Positions 27,726-38,185 of a stretch of DNA of 64,000 nt are shown here, one piece after another. Each line of letters opens with the position of its first letter. Position 1 is the first letter of the stretch. The position numbers and the translations under genes are program-made. The notes below the pieces were generated by a model, which saw nothing but the letters and a program-made list of their open reading frames with translations, was not told the origin of the DNA and ran no database searches. The DNA is from Rhodobacteraceae bacterium LNNU 3342 (lineage in GTDB: Bacteria > Pseudomonadota > Alphaproteobacteria > Rhodobacterales > Rhodobacteraceae): positions 124,001 through 188,000 of the forward strand of contig VUAW01000005.1 in the NCBI GenBank assembly GCA_008711135.1. Reading direction: 5' to 3'.

Positions 27726-28655
27726 TCAGCGCGAAAGGTAGAAGTCCGAAACGCTGCTGACCCGAACCTCAATCTCGGGTGCGGCGCCGGCCATGACGTC
27801 CAGATCGGCATAGGCGTCCAGGTTCAGCCCGCTTTCCTCGGCAATAGCGCGGATCGGAACCTGGCTGTCCTGGAAATCGCCAAAGACGAAACGGTTGCCC
27901 GTGGGGCGCGGCAGGTAATCCATCTGCGACCGGCGATACCCGATGGTCGTCAATTCGCCCGAACCGGCATGGACAAAGGCCAGAACCTTCCAGAAGGCCA
28001 CCGGGATCTGGCGGTTGTAGTAAACAGGATCGTCCGGCGACAGGATCGGACCCGTGATGACCGTCACCTTCAGGTTCGCCCGATCGGCATTGTCCAGAAC
28101 GTAATTCTCAAGCTCCAGCCAGATGCCGCCGTTGAAGCCCTGCCGCTGCGGCGCGACGTTGGTGATGTGGAACGTGTCGGCATCGGCTTGCACGGCAGTG
28201 TCCCGGTCGCCCCAGTTCGGATCCTCGCGCCGGGTCATATGGCCGCGGCTGAACAGCCCCTGGTGGGCATTGCCGTAGCCTTCGCGCAGGTTCTGATACC
28301 GCGCCTCGATCCGCGGATCGCGTCGCCATGTGTTGCTGCGGGGGATCGTCCGGTCGGTCTGGTTGCCGTCGATGTTGCAGGCGCTCAGCAGCGGCAGGGC
28401 GCGCGACTGCGACATGCGCACTGAAAAGTGCGTGTAACGGAGTTCCGTCTCGTCCCGCCCCGCCTGCCGCGCCTCCGGGATCAGTTCCACCAGGTCATCG
28501 GTCCAACGGCCCGGCCCCGGCAATGGCAGCGGCCTGTCCCGCAGGATGAACCCCGGGTCATATCCGCCCCGGTCGTCATAGCTCTGCAGCGGCAAGACCG
28601 CCTCGGTCACGCGCAGCGGATCCAGATCCACCGGCGGACCAAAGCGGCGTCGCAT
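27726..28655 (-). CDS. DNA/RNA non-specific endonuclease (NUC1/EndoG type), no signal peptide
   Basis: The 309-residue protein has the beta-beta-alpha-metal fold signatures of the NUC1 family: ACNIDGNQ (~residue 92), the catalytic-His segment SRGHMTRREDPNWGDRD (the usual DRGH with Ser in place of Asp), and the Mg-ligand Asn segment ITNVAPQRQGFNGGIWLELENYVL. Such enzymes cut DNA and RNA without sequence preference and are normally secreted or held inactive. Here the N-terminus (MRRRFGPPVDLDPLRV) has no signal peptide, so a cytoplasmic nuclease must be kept in check. Its ATG overlaps the stop of the small upstream gene (TGATG). It is the last gene of a subtilase - small protein - nuclease operon. 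Confidence 0.87.
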   Translation of the reverse strand: MRRRFGPPVDLDPLRVTEAVLPLQSYDDRGGYDPGFILRDRPLPLPGPGRWTDDLVELIPEARQAGRDETELRYTHFSVRMSQSRALPLLSACNIDGNQTDRTIPRSNTWRRDPRIEARYQNLREGYGNAHQGLFSRGHMTRREDPNWGDRDTAVQADADTFHITNVAPQRQGFNGGIWLELENYVLDNADRANLKVTVITGPILSPDDPVYYNRQIPVAFWKVLAFVHAGSGELTTIGYRRSQMDYLPRPTGNRFVFGDFQDSQVPIRAIAEESGLNLDAYADLDVMAGAAPEIEVRVSSVSDFYLSR

Positions 28656-28906
28656 CAGCGCATGGCCTTGTGCGGGGGATTGAGCGTGAAGATCCGCTCC
28701 TGCGCCAGCCGCCAGTGGTCAAGCTCGCCCAGGCACTCGCGCACCTCGTTGACACTGGCCTTGACCCGGATCGTGCCAGGCACGACCTCCTCAGCCGGCA
28801 GCGGCTTCAGATGGTCCAGCACCTCTGCCGTTTCCTCGCGGCTCGGGTCGCAGTCATCACAATACACGAGCATACAGCTCTCGGTCATCGGGCGCTCCGC
28901 CGTCAT
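28655..28906 (-). CDS. 83-residue protein between a subtilase and a nuclease, unknown
   Basis: This small acidic protein (starting MTAERPMTESCMLVYCDD) has several cysteines (CMLVYCDDC) and a helical C-terminal half (VNEVRECLGELDHWRLAQERI). The start at 28906 is chosen because GGAGGGG ends 6 bases before it; codons at 28912 or 28888 are possible. It overlaps the subtilase 3' end by 50 bases and the nuclease start by one. I recognise no family. Position suggests a partner of one of the enzymes, such as an inhibitor or adaptor. Confidence 0.65.
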   Translation of the reverse strand: MTAERPMTESCMLVYCDDCDPSREETAEVLDHLKPLPAEEVVPGTIRVKASVNEVRECLGELDHWRLAQERIFTLNPPHKAMR

Positions 28907-30446
28907 TCGCATCCCCTCCGTTGATCAGGCCAGCCCCTTCGAAATCCGGTCCAAAGCCGATGGGAACGGCATGGCCATTTGCCATCTTGATGATGTCGTC
29001 CGAACGTTGCTGGTTCCGTTCGGCCGCCAGAAGTTCCGGGTTTCGGGACAGCAACCGCGCGAACAGCCCGGCCACGGCGGGACAGGCCATCGAGGTGCCA
29101 TCCATCACCCCTCTCGAAGTCTTGTTGACCCAGGATATAATCCCGACACCCGGCCCGATAAAGTCCACTTCAGGTCCGACGTTGCTGAATCGGGCGAAAA
29201 AGCGACTACCCACAGGCGCCGGATCGGCCGCCACGTTGCGTCCGGTGATCGCGCCTTCGGGCCAAGCGTCCAGAACACCGCCGGCCGTCACGGCCATGGT
29301 CACCCCCGAACGCGCCGGATAGGACACCGGCGACATGTAGTCATTGCCTGCTGCCGCGATGCAGACAACCCCCAGCGCCCGCGCCCGCCGAACCTCGCGC
29401 GAGATGGAGATGGGTTCCGACGACTGGCCAAGGCTCAGGTTGATGATGTCGCAGCCGTCGTCCACGGCCTGACGGATGGCGCGGGCAATGGCGAATTCGC
29501 TGGCGCCGCCGTCGCCTGCTTCAAAGACGCGGTAGGAATGCAGCACGACCTCGGGCGCAACCCGCGCCACGATGCCCGCGACATGGGTGCCGTGCCCGGT
29601 CCCGTTATCCTGCCATTCCTCTGGCGGCTCGCTTCCAGTGGTGTTCAGCCCCGGCCCAAGCCTGAGGCCATCTGCCGGATCGACGCCCGTGTCGATGATC
29701 GCAACCCTGACGCCTTCGCCATCGCCTGCCCTTGCGGGCGCAACCATCCGGTCCAGGCTGTCGGCGAAATCTTCCCGGATCGCAACAAGCGACACGGTCA
29801 ACTCCGTCGGGCCCTCAGGCTTCACAGCGACGTCTGCTGCGCCGCCGGGCCAATACCCCGCCTGCGGCTGGCAGATCACCGCGTCGATCTTCGTCTGCCC
29901 TGCCGGCAGCGGCGTATGAAGCCGCCCGTCCTGATCCGTCACCAAGTCCGAAATCCCGAACCCTCGCCGGGCGTCCAGCACCACGACAACCGGCACCCCG
30001 GCCAGCGGCTGCCCGCTTTCGCCGTCCACGCAGCGCAGATCGAGCGACCGTGCCGACCTGAACGACGAAGGCTTGGCCTGCTTGCGGATCATGTCCATCT
30101 TGTCATGCCGCAGCGGATAAAGCTTCAGTTCCCGCCGCACCCGCAACCCCGGATAAGCCCGCTGCAGTTCGCGCGCCTGTTCGGGCGTCATGCTGACCAG
30201 CGAGGCTTCGTTCTCGCCGATCGAATCTATCAACCGGATCCGCCCCACCTCAGTGTCCAGCAGCCGCAGACGCGGCCGCCCGGCAGATGCCGCGCCGGTA
30301 CCCGTCCCGCCCGCAACTCTCGCACCCGAGGACGTGAACAACCGTTCGTGCATCGCGCGGAACAGCCGGAAGCTTGTCGTTTCCATGCTGTCGTTGAAGA
30401 CGTTATCGTCGGGGACGATGACGTAACGGGCCGTCTTTCGGGACAT
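28857..30446 (-). CDS. S8 family (subtilisin-like) serine peptidase with N-terminal accessory region, cytoplasmic-looking
   Basis: The 529-residue protein has a complete subtilase triad: Asp252 in VAIIDTGVD, His288 in GTGHGTHVAGIVA and Ser452 in MDGTSMACPAVAGLFA, plus the oxyanion Asn368 in AAAGN. The ~225 residues before it include a predicted beta-sandwich (LRCVDGESGQPLAGVPVVVVLDA), like a carboxypeptidase-regulatory or Ig-like fold. There is no signal peptide (MSRKTARYVIVPDDNVFND). The ATG at 30446 has AGGAG 9 bases upstream; a GTG two codons earlier is less well placed. It leads the operon with the 83-residue protein and the NUC1 nuclease, and is divergent from the BCCT transporter. The substrate is unknown; proteolytic control of the nuclease is an inference. 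Confidence 0.88.
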   Translation of the reverse strand: MSRKTARYVIVPDDNVFNDSMETTSFRLFRAMHERLFTSSGARVAGGTGTGAASAGRPRLRLLDTEVGRIRLIDSIGENEASLVSMTPEQARELQRAYPGLRVRRELKLYPLRHDKMDMIRKQAKPSSFRSARSLDLRCVDGESGQPLAGVPVVVVLDARRGFGISDLVTDQDGRLHTPLPAGQTKIDAVICQPQAGYWPGGAADVAVKPEGPTELTVSLVAIREDFADSLDRMVAPARAGDGEGVRVAIIDTGVDPADGLRLGPGLNTTGSEPPEEWQDNGTGHGTHVAGIVARVAPEVVLHSYRVFEAGDGGASEFAIARAIRQAVDDGCDIINLSLGQSSEPISISREVRRARALGVVCIAAAGNDYMSPVSYPARSGVTMAVTAGGVLDAWPEGAITGRNVAADPAPVGSRFFARFSNVGPEVDFIGPGVGIISWVNKTSRGVMDGTSMACPAVAGLFARLLSRNPELLAAERNQQRSDDIIKMANGHAVPIGFGPDFEGAGLINGGDANDGGAPDDRELYARVL

Positions 30447-30673
30447 GCGCACCTGCTCCTACCTGCTCGAACAAGACTATACCTCTGCGCATCTTCAACA
30501 AGCCCCCGCGACGATCTTGGCCGCCCGCTCGGGCCGCGGCCGGACCAAAGGCTCAGGCCCCCCTGAAACAACCTCCCCCGGACCATCAACGACACCCCGG
30601 ATCAGCAGGCGGGGAACAATGCCTGCCTTCAGGCGCTTGAACCCCAGAGCTACGCGCAACCGGGGACAGGCAC

Positions 30674-32320
30674 GTGAAGGAACTCGCCGACAGACTGGGC
30701 CTGCGGGTCGATCCGACAATCTTCTTCATCTCGGCCGGGCTCAGCCTGATCTTCGTCCTGCTCCTCGTCGCCGCCTCCGAACCGATAGGGGCTGCCTTTG
30801 CGGCAGGCCGGGCGTGGATCGTCACCAACCTCGGCTGGTTCTTCATCCTGGGGGTCAACGTCTGGCTCGGCTTCCTGATCTATGCGGCAATGTCGCGGCA
30901 CGGCCATATCCGGCTTGGTCCGCGCAATTCCCGGCCCGATTATTCCAACCTGTCCTGGTTCACCATGCTCTTTGCCGGCGGCATCGGCACGGTGCTGATG
31001 TTCTGGGGCGTGGCAGAGCCGATCAGCCATTACCAAGCACCCCCGCTTCCCCGTGTCCAGCCCTTCACGCTTCAGGCTGCGCAGGACGCAATCTCGATCT
31101 CGCTGTATCACCTGGCCCTTCACACCTGGACGATCTTTGCGCTGCCGGGGCTGGCATTCGCCTATTTCATCAACCGCTATGACCTTCCGGTGCGGGTCAG
31201 CTCGGTCTTCTACCCGCTCCTGCGCGAAGGGATCTACGGCCCCGTGGGCAAGGCCATCGACATCGCCTCGATCCTCGGGACGCTGTTCGGGGTGGCGGTG
31301 TCGCTGGGCCTCGGATCGTCACAGGTCGCGGCTGGCTTGTCCGCACTGTTCGGCTGGAACGACAACACGATGCTGCGCCTGGCCATTCTTGGCACCCTGA
31401 CGGTCGTGGCGACGCTGTCCATCGTCGCCGGGCTCGACAAGGGCGTCAAAGTCCTGTCGAACATCAATATCGGCATGGCTGTCGGGCTGATGATCTTCGT
31501 CCTTGTGACGGGATCAACCCTGTTCCTGCTGCGCGGCATTGTTGAAACCATCGGCCTCTATCTGTCGAACCTGCCCCGGCTCGCCTTCTGGAACGACATG
31601 CTGCATGGCGACGGCATCGGCACCGGGGACTGGGGCTGGCAGGGCAACTGGACCGTGTTCTACTGGGCTTGGACTGTAACTTGGTCACCCTTCATCGGCC
31701 TGTTCGTCGCCCGCATTTCGCGCGGGCGGACGATCCGTGAATTCGTCTTTGGCGTTCTGCTGGCGCCCTCGCTGTTCACCGTCGTCTGGTTCGCAATCTT
31801 TGGTTGGCAGGCGATGGCGCTGGACGGCCTCGGCCAGGCCGCCCGCGATGCGATGGGCCCCGAGGCTGGCGCAATCAGCCGCGCGGTTTCCGAATCCGTT
31901 CCCTTGGCCATGTTCGCCTTCTTTGCTGAACTGCCATGGGCGCCGGTGATGCAGGGCCTGGCCGTGCTCGTCGTGGCGATCTTCTTCGCGACCTCGTCGG
32001 ATTCGGCGTCACTGGTGGTGGACATGCTCTGTTCCGGCAGCGCCAAGGCGGGCCCCGTCCGCCAGCGAGTTTTCTGGGGCCTCGCCGAAGGCATGATCGC
32101 TGCGACCCTGATCCTGCTGGCAGGCGAAGCCGGCCTCGGCGCGCTGCAAGAGGTCATCACCGTGGTCGGGCTTCCGATCTTCGTGCTGGTCTGCATGATG
32201 ATCCCAGCACTCATCCGCGGCTTCGCGGCCGAAGATATCGACCACATCACCATCGGCAAGCGCCCCGCCCTTAGCGAGTTCGAGCCACAGGCGGCAGAGG
32301 ACAACGTCCCCCGCACATAG
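30674..32320 (+). CDS. BCCT family betaine/choline/carnitine transporter (first copy)
   Basis: The 548-residue inner-membrane protein has about 12 helices and the BCCT signature around TM8: WTVFYWAWTVTWSPFIGLFVARISRGRTIREFVFGVLLAPS. The Gly-rich TM3 segment is SWFTMLFAGGIGTVLMFWGVAEPISHY. Family members take up glycine betaine, choline, carnitine or DMSP with Na+ or H+. The C-terminus is short and carries no evident osmosensor. Start GTG at 30674 follows GGGGACAGG. A second BCCT gene follows 850 bases later, with a broken flavohaemoprotein gene between them. Substrate undefined. Confidence 0.92.
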   Translation: MKELADRLGLRVDPTIFFISAGLSLIFVLLLVAASEPIGAAFAAGRAWIVTNLGWFFILGVNVWLGFLIYAAMSRHGHIRLGPRNSRPDYSNLSWFTMLFAGGIGTVLMFWGVAEPISHYQAPPLPRVQPFTLQAAQDAISISLYHLALHTWTIFALPGLAFAYFINRYDLPVRVSSVFYPLLREGIYGPVGKAIDIASILGTLFGVAVSLGLGSSQVAAGLSALFGWNDNTMLRLAILGTLTVVATLSIVAGLDKGVKVLSNINIGMAVGLMIFVLVTGSTLFLLRGIVETIGLYLSNLPRLAFWNDMLHGDGIGTGDWGWQGNWTVFYWAWTVTWSPFIGLFVARISRGRTIREFVFGVLLAPSLFTVVWFAIFGWQAMALDGLGQAARDAMGPEAGAISRAVSESVPLAMFAFFAELPWAPVMQGLAVLVVAIFFATSSDSASLVVDMLCSGSAKAGPVRQRVFWGLAEGMIAATLILLAGEAGLGALQEVITVVGLPIFVLVCMMIPALIRGFAAEDIDHITIGKRPALSEFEPQAAEDNVPRT

Positions 32321-32413
32321 GAAGGAACCTTGCGACGACTGCGTTGTGGGCCGGACCGTCGCCGCGATGACCCCTGCGACCGTGCGCCCCTGGCATGTCT
32401 TCGCCCAAGGCCA

Positions 32414-33015
32414 TCACGCCGCCAGAAGTTCGTCCGCCGGGCCAAAGAACTCGTAGTGAATGCGGTCCTGCGCGACGCCGGCAAGGCTCAGCCCGTTCAC
32501 GAAGGCCTTCAGGAACGGCTTCGGACCGCAGATGAAGAAGTCGGCCTCGTGCAGCGGCGTGTTCTGCGCCAGCCACTCCATGGTGATCAGCCCCGCGTGG
32601 TCATGGGCCGAATCCTCGGTCCTCGACTGCTGATAAAAGGTGGTCACGCGGAACCCCTTGTCGTCGGCACTCTGGCGCAGGCGCTCGGACATCGCGTGGG
32701 CCGCGCCGCTCAGCGTGCCGTGGACAAAATGCACCGGCACATTGGCCCCAGCCTCGGCCAGCGTCTCGAACATGCAGACCATGGGCGTCAGCCCGACGCC
32801 TCCGCTCAGCAGCACCAGCGGCCGCGCCTGGTTTTCCGGCAGTACGAATTCCCCGGCGGCGGCGCCACCTTCAGAACGTCGCCCGCTGCGCCTGGTCATG
32901 CAGCCATCCCGACGCGACCCCCTGCGGCGCTCGCATAACCGAAATCCGCTAGCTTTCCCATCCGGACGAAGGAACTGCTGTAGTCCCGCTTGAGCCGTAC
33001 CTGCCCCAGCTGATG
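32414..33015 (-). pseudogene. Decayed remnant of flavohaemoprotein/ferredoxin reductase-like gene (C-terminal FAD/NAD part)
   Basis: The last ~145 residues read normally as the NAD-binding domain of a flavohaemoprotein-type reductase (AAGEFVLPENQARPLVLLSGGVGLTPMVCMFETLAEAG, then DFFICGPKPFLKAFVNGL). Upstream, the homology hops between frames: LGQVRLKRDYSSSF in one, QGVASGWLHDQAQ in a second, GDVLKVAPP in a third, then AAGEFVLPE. Several small frameshifts thus fall in about 150 bases. The globin domain and the start are missing. The remnant faces and is flanked by BCCT genes, and is presumably non-functional. Confidence 0.8.
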
Positions 33016-33174
33016 CCGCGGCACCATGCGCCGGACGGAGCACAGACGTGTTGCTCCCTCTACCCCAGCGCTAGTTGCAGCGGAACAAACAACCCCCACC
33101 GCTTGACTTTCTGTAACAGCTTCGTGTCTGTTGCCGGCGTTCCCCGCGCACGACAGCAAGGAAACCGACAGCCT

Positions 33175-34785
33175 ATGGAAGACAAGCCGCAAGAAGCCAC
33201 CGGCCAGATCGAGACCGACTTCGAAATCGGTCAGGACAATGTCGAAGGCAGCCTCGGCCCCATCAGCTTCGATGTCCACAACCGGGTCTTTGCCATATCC
33301 GGCGCCGTGGTCATCCTGTTCGTCTTCTACACGCTTGCCCTTCCGCAACAGGCCGAAACGATCTTTCGGGCTCTGCTCAATTTCACCACCAAAGGCTTCG
33401 ACTGGTTCTTCCTGATCGCCGGGGATTTCGTGGTGTTCTTCGCGCTTGCGCTGATCGTGTCCCCCTATGGCTCGATCCGGCTTGGCGGCAACCAGGCCGA
33501 GCCTGACTATTCCTACCTCGGCTGGCTGGCGATGCTGTTCGCCGCGGGCATGGGCATTGGCCTGATGTTCTATGCGGTGTCAGAGCCGCTGACCCACTTC
33601 TCCAGCGCCTATGGCGGCACCACCGCCCAAGGCGGCGCGCGCATCGACTGGGCCCCCCTCGATGGGGCCGAGGGCGACGAACTTGCGGCAGTCCGGCTTG
33701 GCATGGCGGCCACGATCTATCACTGGGGCCTGCACCCTTGGGCGATTTACGGCGTCGTCGGGCTCGCGCTCGCGCTTTTCAGCTTCAACAAGGGCCTGCC
33801 GCTGACGATCCGCTCGGCGTTCTACCCGATCCTCGGCGAACGCGTCTGGGGCTGGTGGGGCCATGTGATCGACACCATCGCCGTCTTTGCCACGCTCTTC
33901 GGCCTCGCCACGTCGCTGGGATTTGGCGCGACGCAGGCCAATGCAGGGCTGAACAAGCTGTTCGGCATCCCGACCGGCACCACGACCGAGGTCATCCTGA
34001 TCTCCGTCATCACCGCCGTAGCGCTGATCTCGGTGCTGCGTGGGCTGGACTCAGGGGTCAAGGTCCTGTCCGAAATCAACATGGGCCTGGCCGCCCTGCT
34101 CGCGCTGTTCGTGATGGTGATGGGGCCGACGCTGTTCCTGATGAACTTCTTCTGGGACAGCCTGGTGTCCTATGCCAGCCATTTCCTGCCCCTTTCCACT
34201 CCCTTCGGCCGCGAGGACGAGAACTACAGACAGGGCTGGACCTCGTTCTACTGGGCGTGGTGGATTTCCTGGTCTCCCTTTGTCGGCATGTTCATTGCCC
34301 GCGTCAGCCGCGGCCGAACGGTGCGGGAATTCATCGTCTGCGTGCTGCTTGTCCCGTCGCTGGTCTGCGTGCTGTGGATGTCGATCTTTGGCGGCGCCGC
34401 GATCCATCAGGTCATTGCTGATGGCTACACTGGCGCACAGGAAGCGGAACTGCCGCTTCAACTGTTCCGAATGCTGGACAACCTGCCGCTTGCCCGCATC
34501 ACGTCCTTCATCGGGATCATCCTGGTCATCGTGTTCTTCATCACCTCCTCGGATTCCGGGTCGCTGGTCATCGACACGATCACTGCCGGCGGCAAGGTCG
34601 ATGCGCCGGTGCCCCAGCGGGTGTTCTGGTGCGTGTTCGAGGGCGCAGTGGCCATCGCGCTGCTGATCGGCGGCGGACTCGCCTCGCTCCAGTCGATGGT
34701 AATTTCCACCGGGCTGATCTTCACCGTGCTGCTGCTCCTGATGTGCTGGGCGGTGCTGCGCGGCCTGATGGCAGAACCGCGCTGA
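33175..34785 (+). CDS. BCCT family transporter (second copy)
   Basis: This 536-residue paralogue of the first BCCT protein has the TM8 signature WTSFYWAWWISWSPFVGMFIARVSRGRTVREFIVCVLLVPS and the TM3 segment GWLAMLFAAGMGIGLMFYAVSEPLTHFSS. It also has an acidic N-terminal tail (QIETDFEIGQDNVEGSLGPISFDVHN) typical of family members, absent from the first copy. The start at 33175 (MEDKPQEATG) has AAGGAAA upstream; the longer frame to 33013 runs over the pseudogene. Different conserved residues make different substrates likely. Confidence 0.92.
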   Translation: MEDKPQEATGQIETDFEIGQDNVEGSLGPISFDVHNRVFAISGAVVILFVFYTLALPQQAETIFRALLNFTTKGFDWFFLIAGDFVVFFALALIVSPYGSIRLGGNQAEPDYSYLGWLAMLFAAGMGIGLMFYAVSEPLTHFSSAYGGTTAQGGARIDWAPLDGAEGDELAAVRLGMAATIYHWGLHPWAIYGVVGLALALFSFNKGLPLTIRSAFYPILGERVWGWWGHVIDTIAVFATLFGLATSLGFGATQANAGLNKLFGIPTGTTTEVILISVITAVALISVLRGLDSGVKVLSEINMGLAALLALFVMVMGPTLFLMNFFWDSLVSYASHFLPLSTPFGREDENYRQGWTSFYWAWWISWSPFVGMFIARVSRGRTVREFIVCVLLVPSLVCVLWMSIFGGAAIHQVIADGYTGAQEAELPLQLFRMLDNLPLARITSFIGIILVIVFFITSSDSGSLVIDTITAGGKVDAPVPQRVFWCVFEGAVAIALLIGGGLASLQSMVISTGLIFTVLLLLMCWAVLRGLMAEPR

Positions 34786-34856
34786 CACCGCTTGCACTTC
34801 GCACGGTAGGGGTGGAAATATGGCGCCTGTCCCCCTTTCCGATCGGCTGATTGCAG

Positions 34857-36254
<1,398 letters not shown>

Positions 36255-36255
36255 C

Positions 36256-36282
36256 GGAAGAAGGCGCGAACCGCCTTCTTCC
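36256..36282. terminator. Strong bidirectional terminator between sdaA and ggt
   Basis: GGAAGAAGGCG and CGCCTTCTTCC form a perfect 11-bp stem with loop CGAAC, starting two bases after the sdaA stop and ending 8 bases before the convergent ggt stop. Confidence 0.8.
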
Positions 36283-36290
36283 AAACTGCC

Positions 36291-38096
36291 TCACTCGCCG
36301 AGCGCGATACCCTCGCGCCGCGGGTCCGCCCCGCCGCGCAGCCCGTCCTCGCCGATCGAGATCGCGTGCAGCCCCGAGGTCAGCGCCCCGACGGACACCT
36401 CATAGCCCAGCTCGCGCAGCGGCTCGGCCAGATCCTCGGCCGCGGTGCCTTCCTCGACGTTATAGGTCCCGAAGCTGTTGACCAGATGCGGCAGCGCAAT
36501 GGCCTGCTGCACGTCCATTCCCCAATCCAGATGGGCGATGATCGTCTTGGCCACATAGCCGATGATCGTCGCACCACCGGGGCTGCCGACCACCAGCACC
36601 GGCTCCCCATCCCGCAGCACGATGCTCGGCGACATCGAGGACCGCGGCCGCTTGCCGGGCTCCACCCGGTTCGCGATCGGCCAGCCTCCGTCATGTGTGC
36701 GGAAGGAAAAATCCGTCAGCTCGTTGTTCAGCAGGAACCCCCGCACGAACAGCCGCGAGCCGAAGCCGCTCTCGATCGTCGTGGTAAACGACGCGGCATT
36801 CCCCTCCGCATCGACAATGGACACGTGCGAGGTGGACGGAAACTCGATGCTCGCATCATCACCCAGCAGCATCGCGTGCTCCCACTCGGGTTCCCCCGGC
36901 GCCACCTCGGGCAGGGCATCGTCGCCGCGCAGCAGTTCGCTTCGGGTCCGCAGGTAGTCGGGATTGATCAGCCCCTCGGTCGGCACCGGCACGAAATCCG
37001 CATCGGCCAGGTAACGCCCCCGATCAGCAAAGGCCAATCGCGTCGCATCGCCAATCAGCCGCCACGCCTCCGGGTCCTCATGCCCCAGCGCGGCCAAGTC
37101 ATAAGGCTCCAGCATCCCCAGGATCTGCCCGATCGCCACCGCGCCCGAAGACGGAGGCCCCATCCCGCAAACATCCGCCCCGCGATAGGGACTGCACACG
37201 ACCGGCCGTTCCGCCACGCGGTACCGCGCGAGATCCTCCAGCGCCAGATGCCCCGCGCGGGTTGGCGCATTCCGCACCGTCGCCACGATATCCTCGGCAA
37301 TTGGCCCGTGGTAGAAGGCATCCGCCCCTTCCGCCGCGATCCGGCGCAGCGTGTCGGCATAGTCGGGGTTGGTCAGCCGGTCGCCCGCCGCGATAGCCGT
37401 GCCGCCCGGCATGAAATACTCAGCCGTCGCCGTAACGCGCCCGATCCGCTCGGCATCCTCGGCCACAAGCCCGGCAAGCCGGGGCGATACGGTGAACCCA
37501 TCCTCGGCCAGCGCAATCGCCTCGTTGAACAGGCTGCCCCAGTTCGTGCGGCCCCAGCGCCGGTGCACCTCTTCCAGCAGCCGCGGCGTCCCCGGCGTAC
37601 CGACGGACAGCCCACTGACCACCGCATCCATGAACTCCAGCGGCTCGCCGTTCTCGTCCAGGAAATGGCGCGGCGTCACCCCCAGCGGCGCGGTTTCGCG
37701 CCCGTCCAGCGTCGTCACCTCGCCGGTTTCGGCATCATACCAGACAACGAAACCACCACCACCAAGCCCGGAGCTCTGCGGCTCCACGAGCCCCAGCACC
37801 GCCTGCACGGCAACCAGCGCATCCGCGGCACTTCCCCCTTCGCGCAGCACCCGCGCCCCGGCCTCAACCGCAAGCGGATGCGCGGCGGCCACCATCCAGT
37901 CCTGCGCCTCGACGGTGCGGCCATCGGCCTTTGCCTGTAGCGCCCCCTGCGCGGCCTCGGTCAGATCGCCAAGATCGGGAACGCCGGTGGCCGCGCCCTC
38001 GGGCACGACGATGTCGGATGCCTGCTGCGCCGACAGGGGCGCAGCCAGCAAACAGGCGGCCATCAGGGCCGCCGGGTGCATCACTCGGGTAAACAT
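36291..38096 (-). CDS. ggt: Gamma-glutamyltranspeptidase (exported)
   Basis: The 601-residue precursor has a signal peptide (MFTRVMHPAALMAACLLAAPLSAQ), so it acts in the periplasm, cleaving gamma-glutamyl bonds of glutathione. The autoprocessing site with the catalytic Thr is in FPSTSHVSIVDAEGNAASFTTTIESGFGS (~residue 400), and the substrate loop GKRPRSSMSPSIVLRDGEP and GSPGGATIIGYVAKTI are present. A GGAGGTTCC directly precedes the start. Family length is about 560-600. The gene stands alone between terminators and efp. Confidence 0.94.
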   Translation of the reverse strand: MFTRVMHPAALMAACLLAAPLSAQQASDIVVPEGAATGVPDLGDLTEAAQGALQAKADGRTVEAQDWMVAAAHPLAVEAGARVLREGGSAADALVAVQAVLGLVEPQSSGLGGGGFVVWYDAETGEVTTLDGRETAPLGVTPRHFLDENGEPLEFMDAVVSGLSVGTPGTPRLLEEVHRRWGRTNWGSLFNEAIALAEDGFTVSPRLAGLVAEDAERIGRVTATAEYFMPGGTAIAAGDRLTNPDYADTLRRIAAEGADAFYHGPIAEDIVATVRNAPTRAGHLALEDLARYRVAERPVVCSPYRGADVCGMGPPSSGAVAIGQILGMLEPYDLAALGHEDPEAWRLIGDATRLAFADRGRYLADADFVPVPTEGLINPDYLRTRSELLRGDDALPEVAPGEPEWEHAMLLGDDASIEFPSTSHVSIVDAEGNAASFTTTIESGFGSRLFVRGFLLNNELTDFSFRTHDGGWPIANRVEPGKRPRSSMSPSIVLRDGEPVLVVGSPGGATIIGYVAKTIIAHLDWGMDVQQAIALPHLVNSFGTYNVEEGTAAEDLAEPLRELGYEVSVGALTSGLHAISIGEDGLRGGADPRREGIALGE

Positions 38097-38185
38097 GGAA
38101 CCTCCTCTGGAACGGGCGGGCCAGTCACAGCCTGCGGCCCCAGCTTGGGTCAGGCCGCCGGATGCGTCAACCGCCCGGGCCGAAG

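Noticed and set aside
32896-33348. 150-codon - strand frame at the start of the second BCCT gene
   Set aside because: Only its last ~35 codons resemble flavohaemoprotein remnants; the rest is antisense to the BCCT gene.
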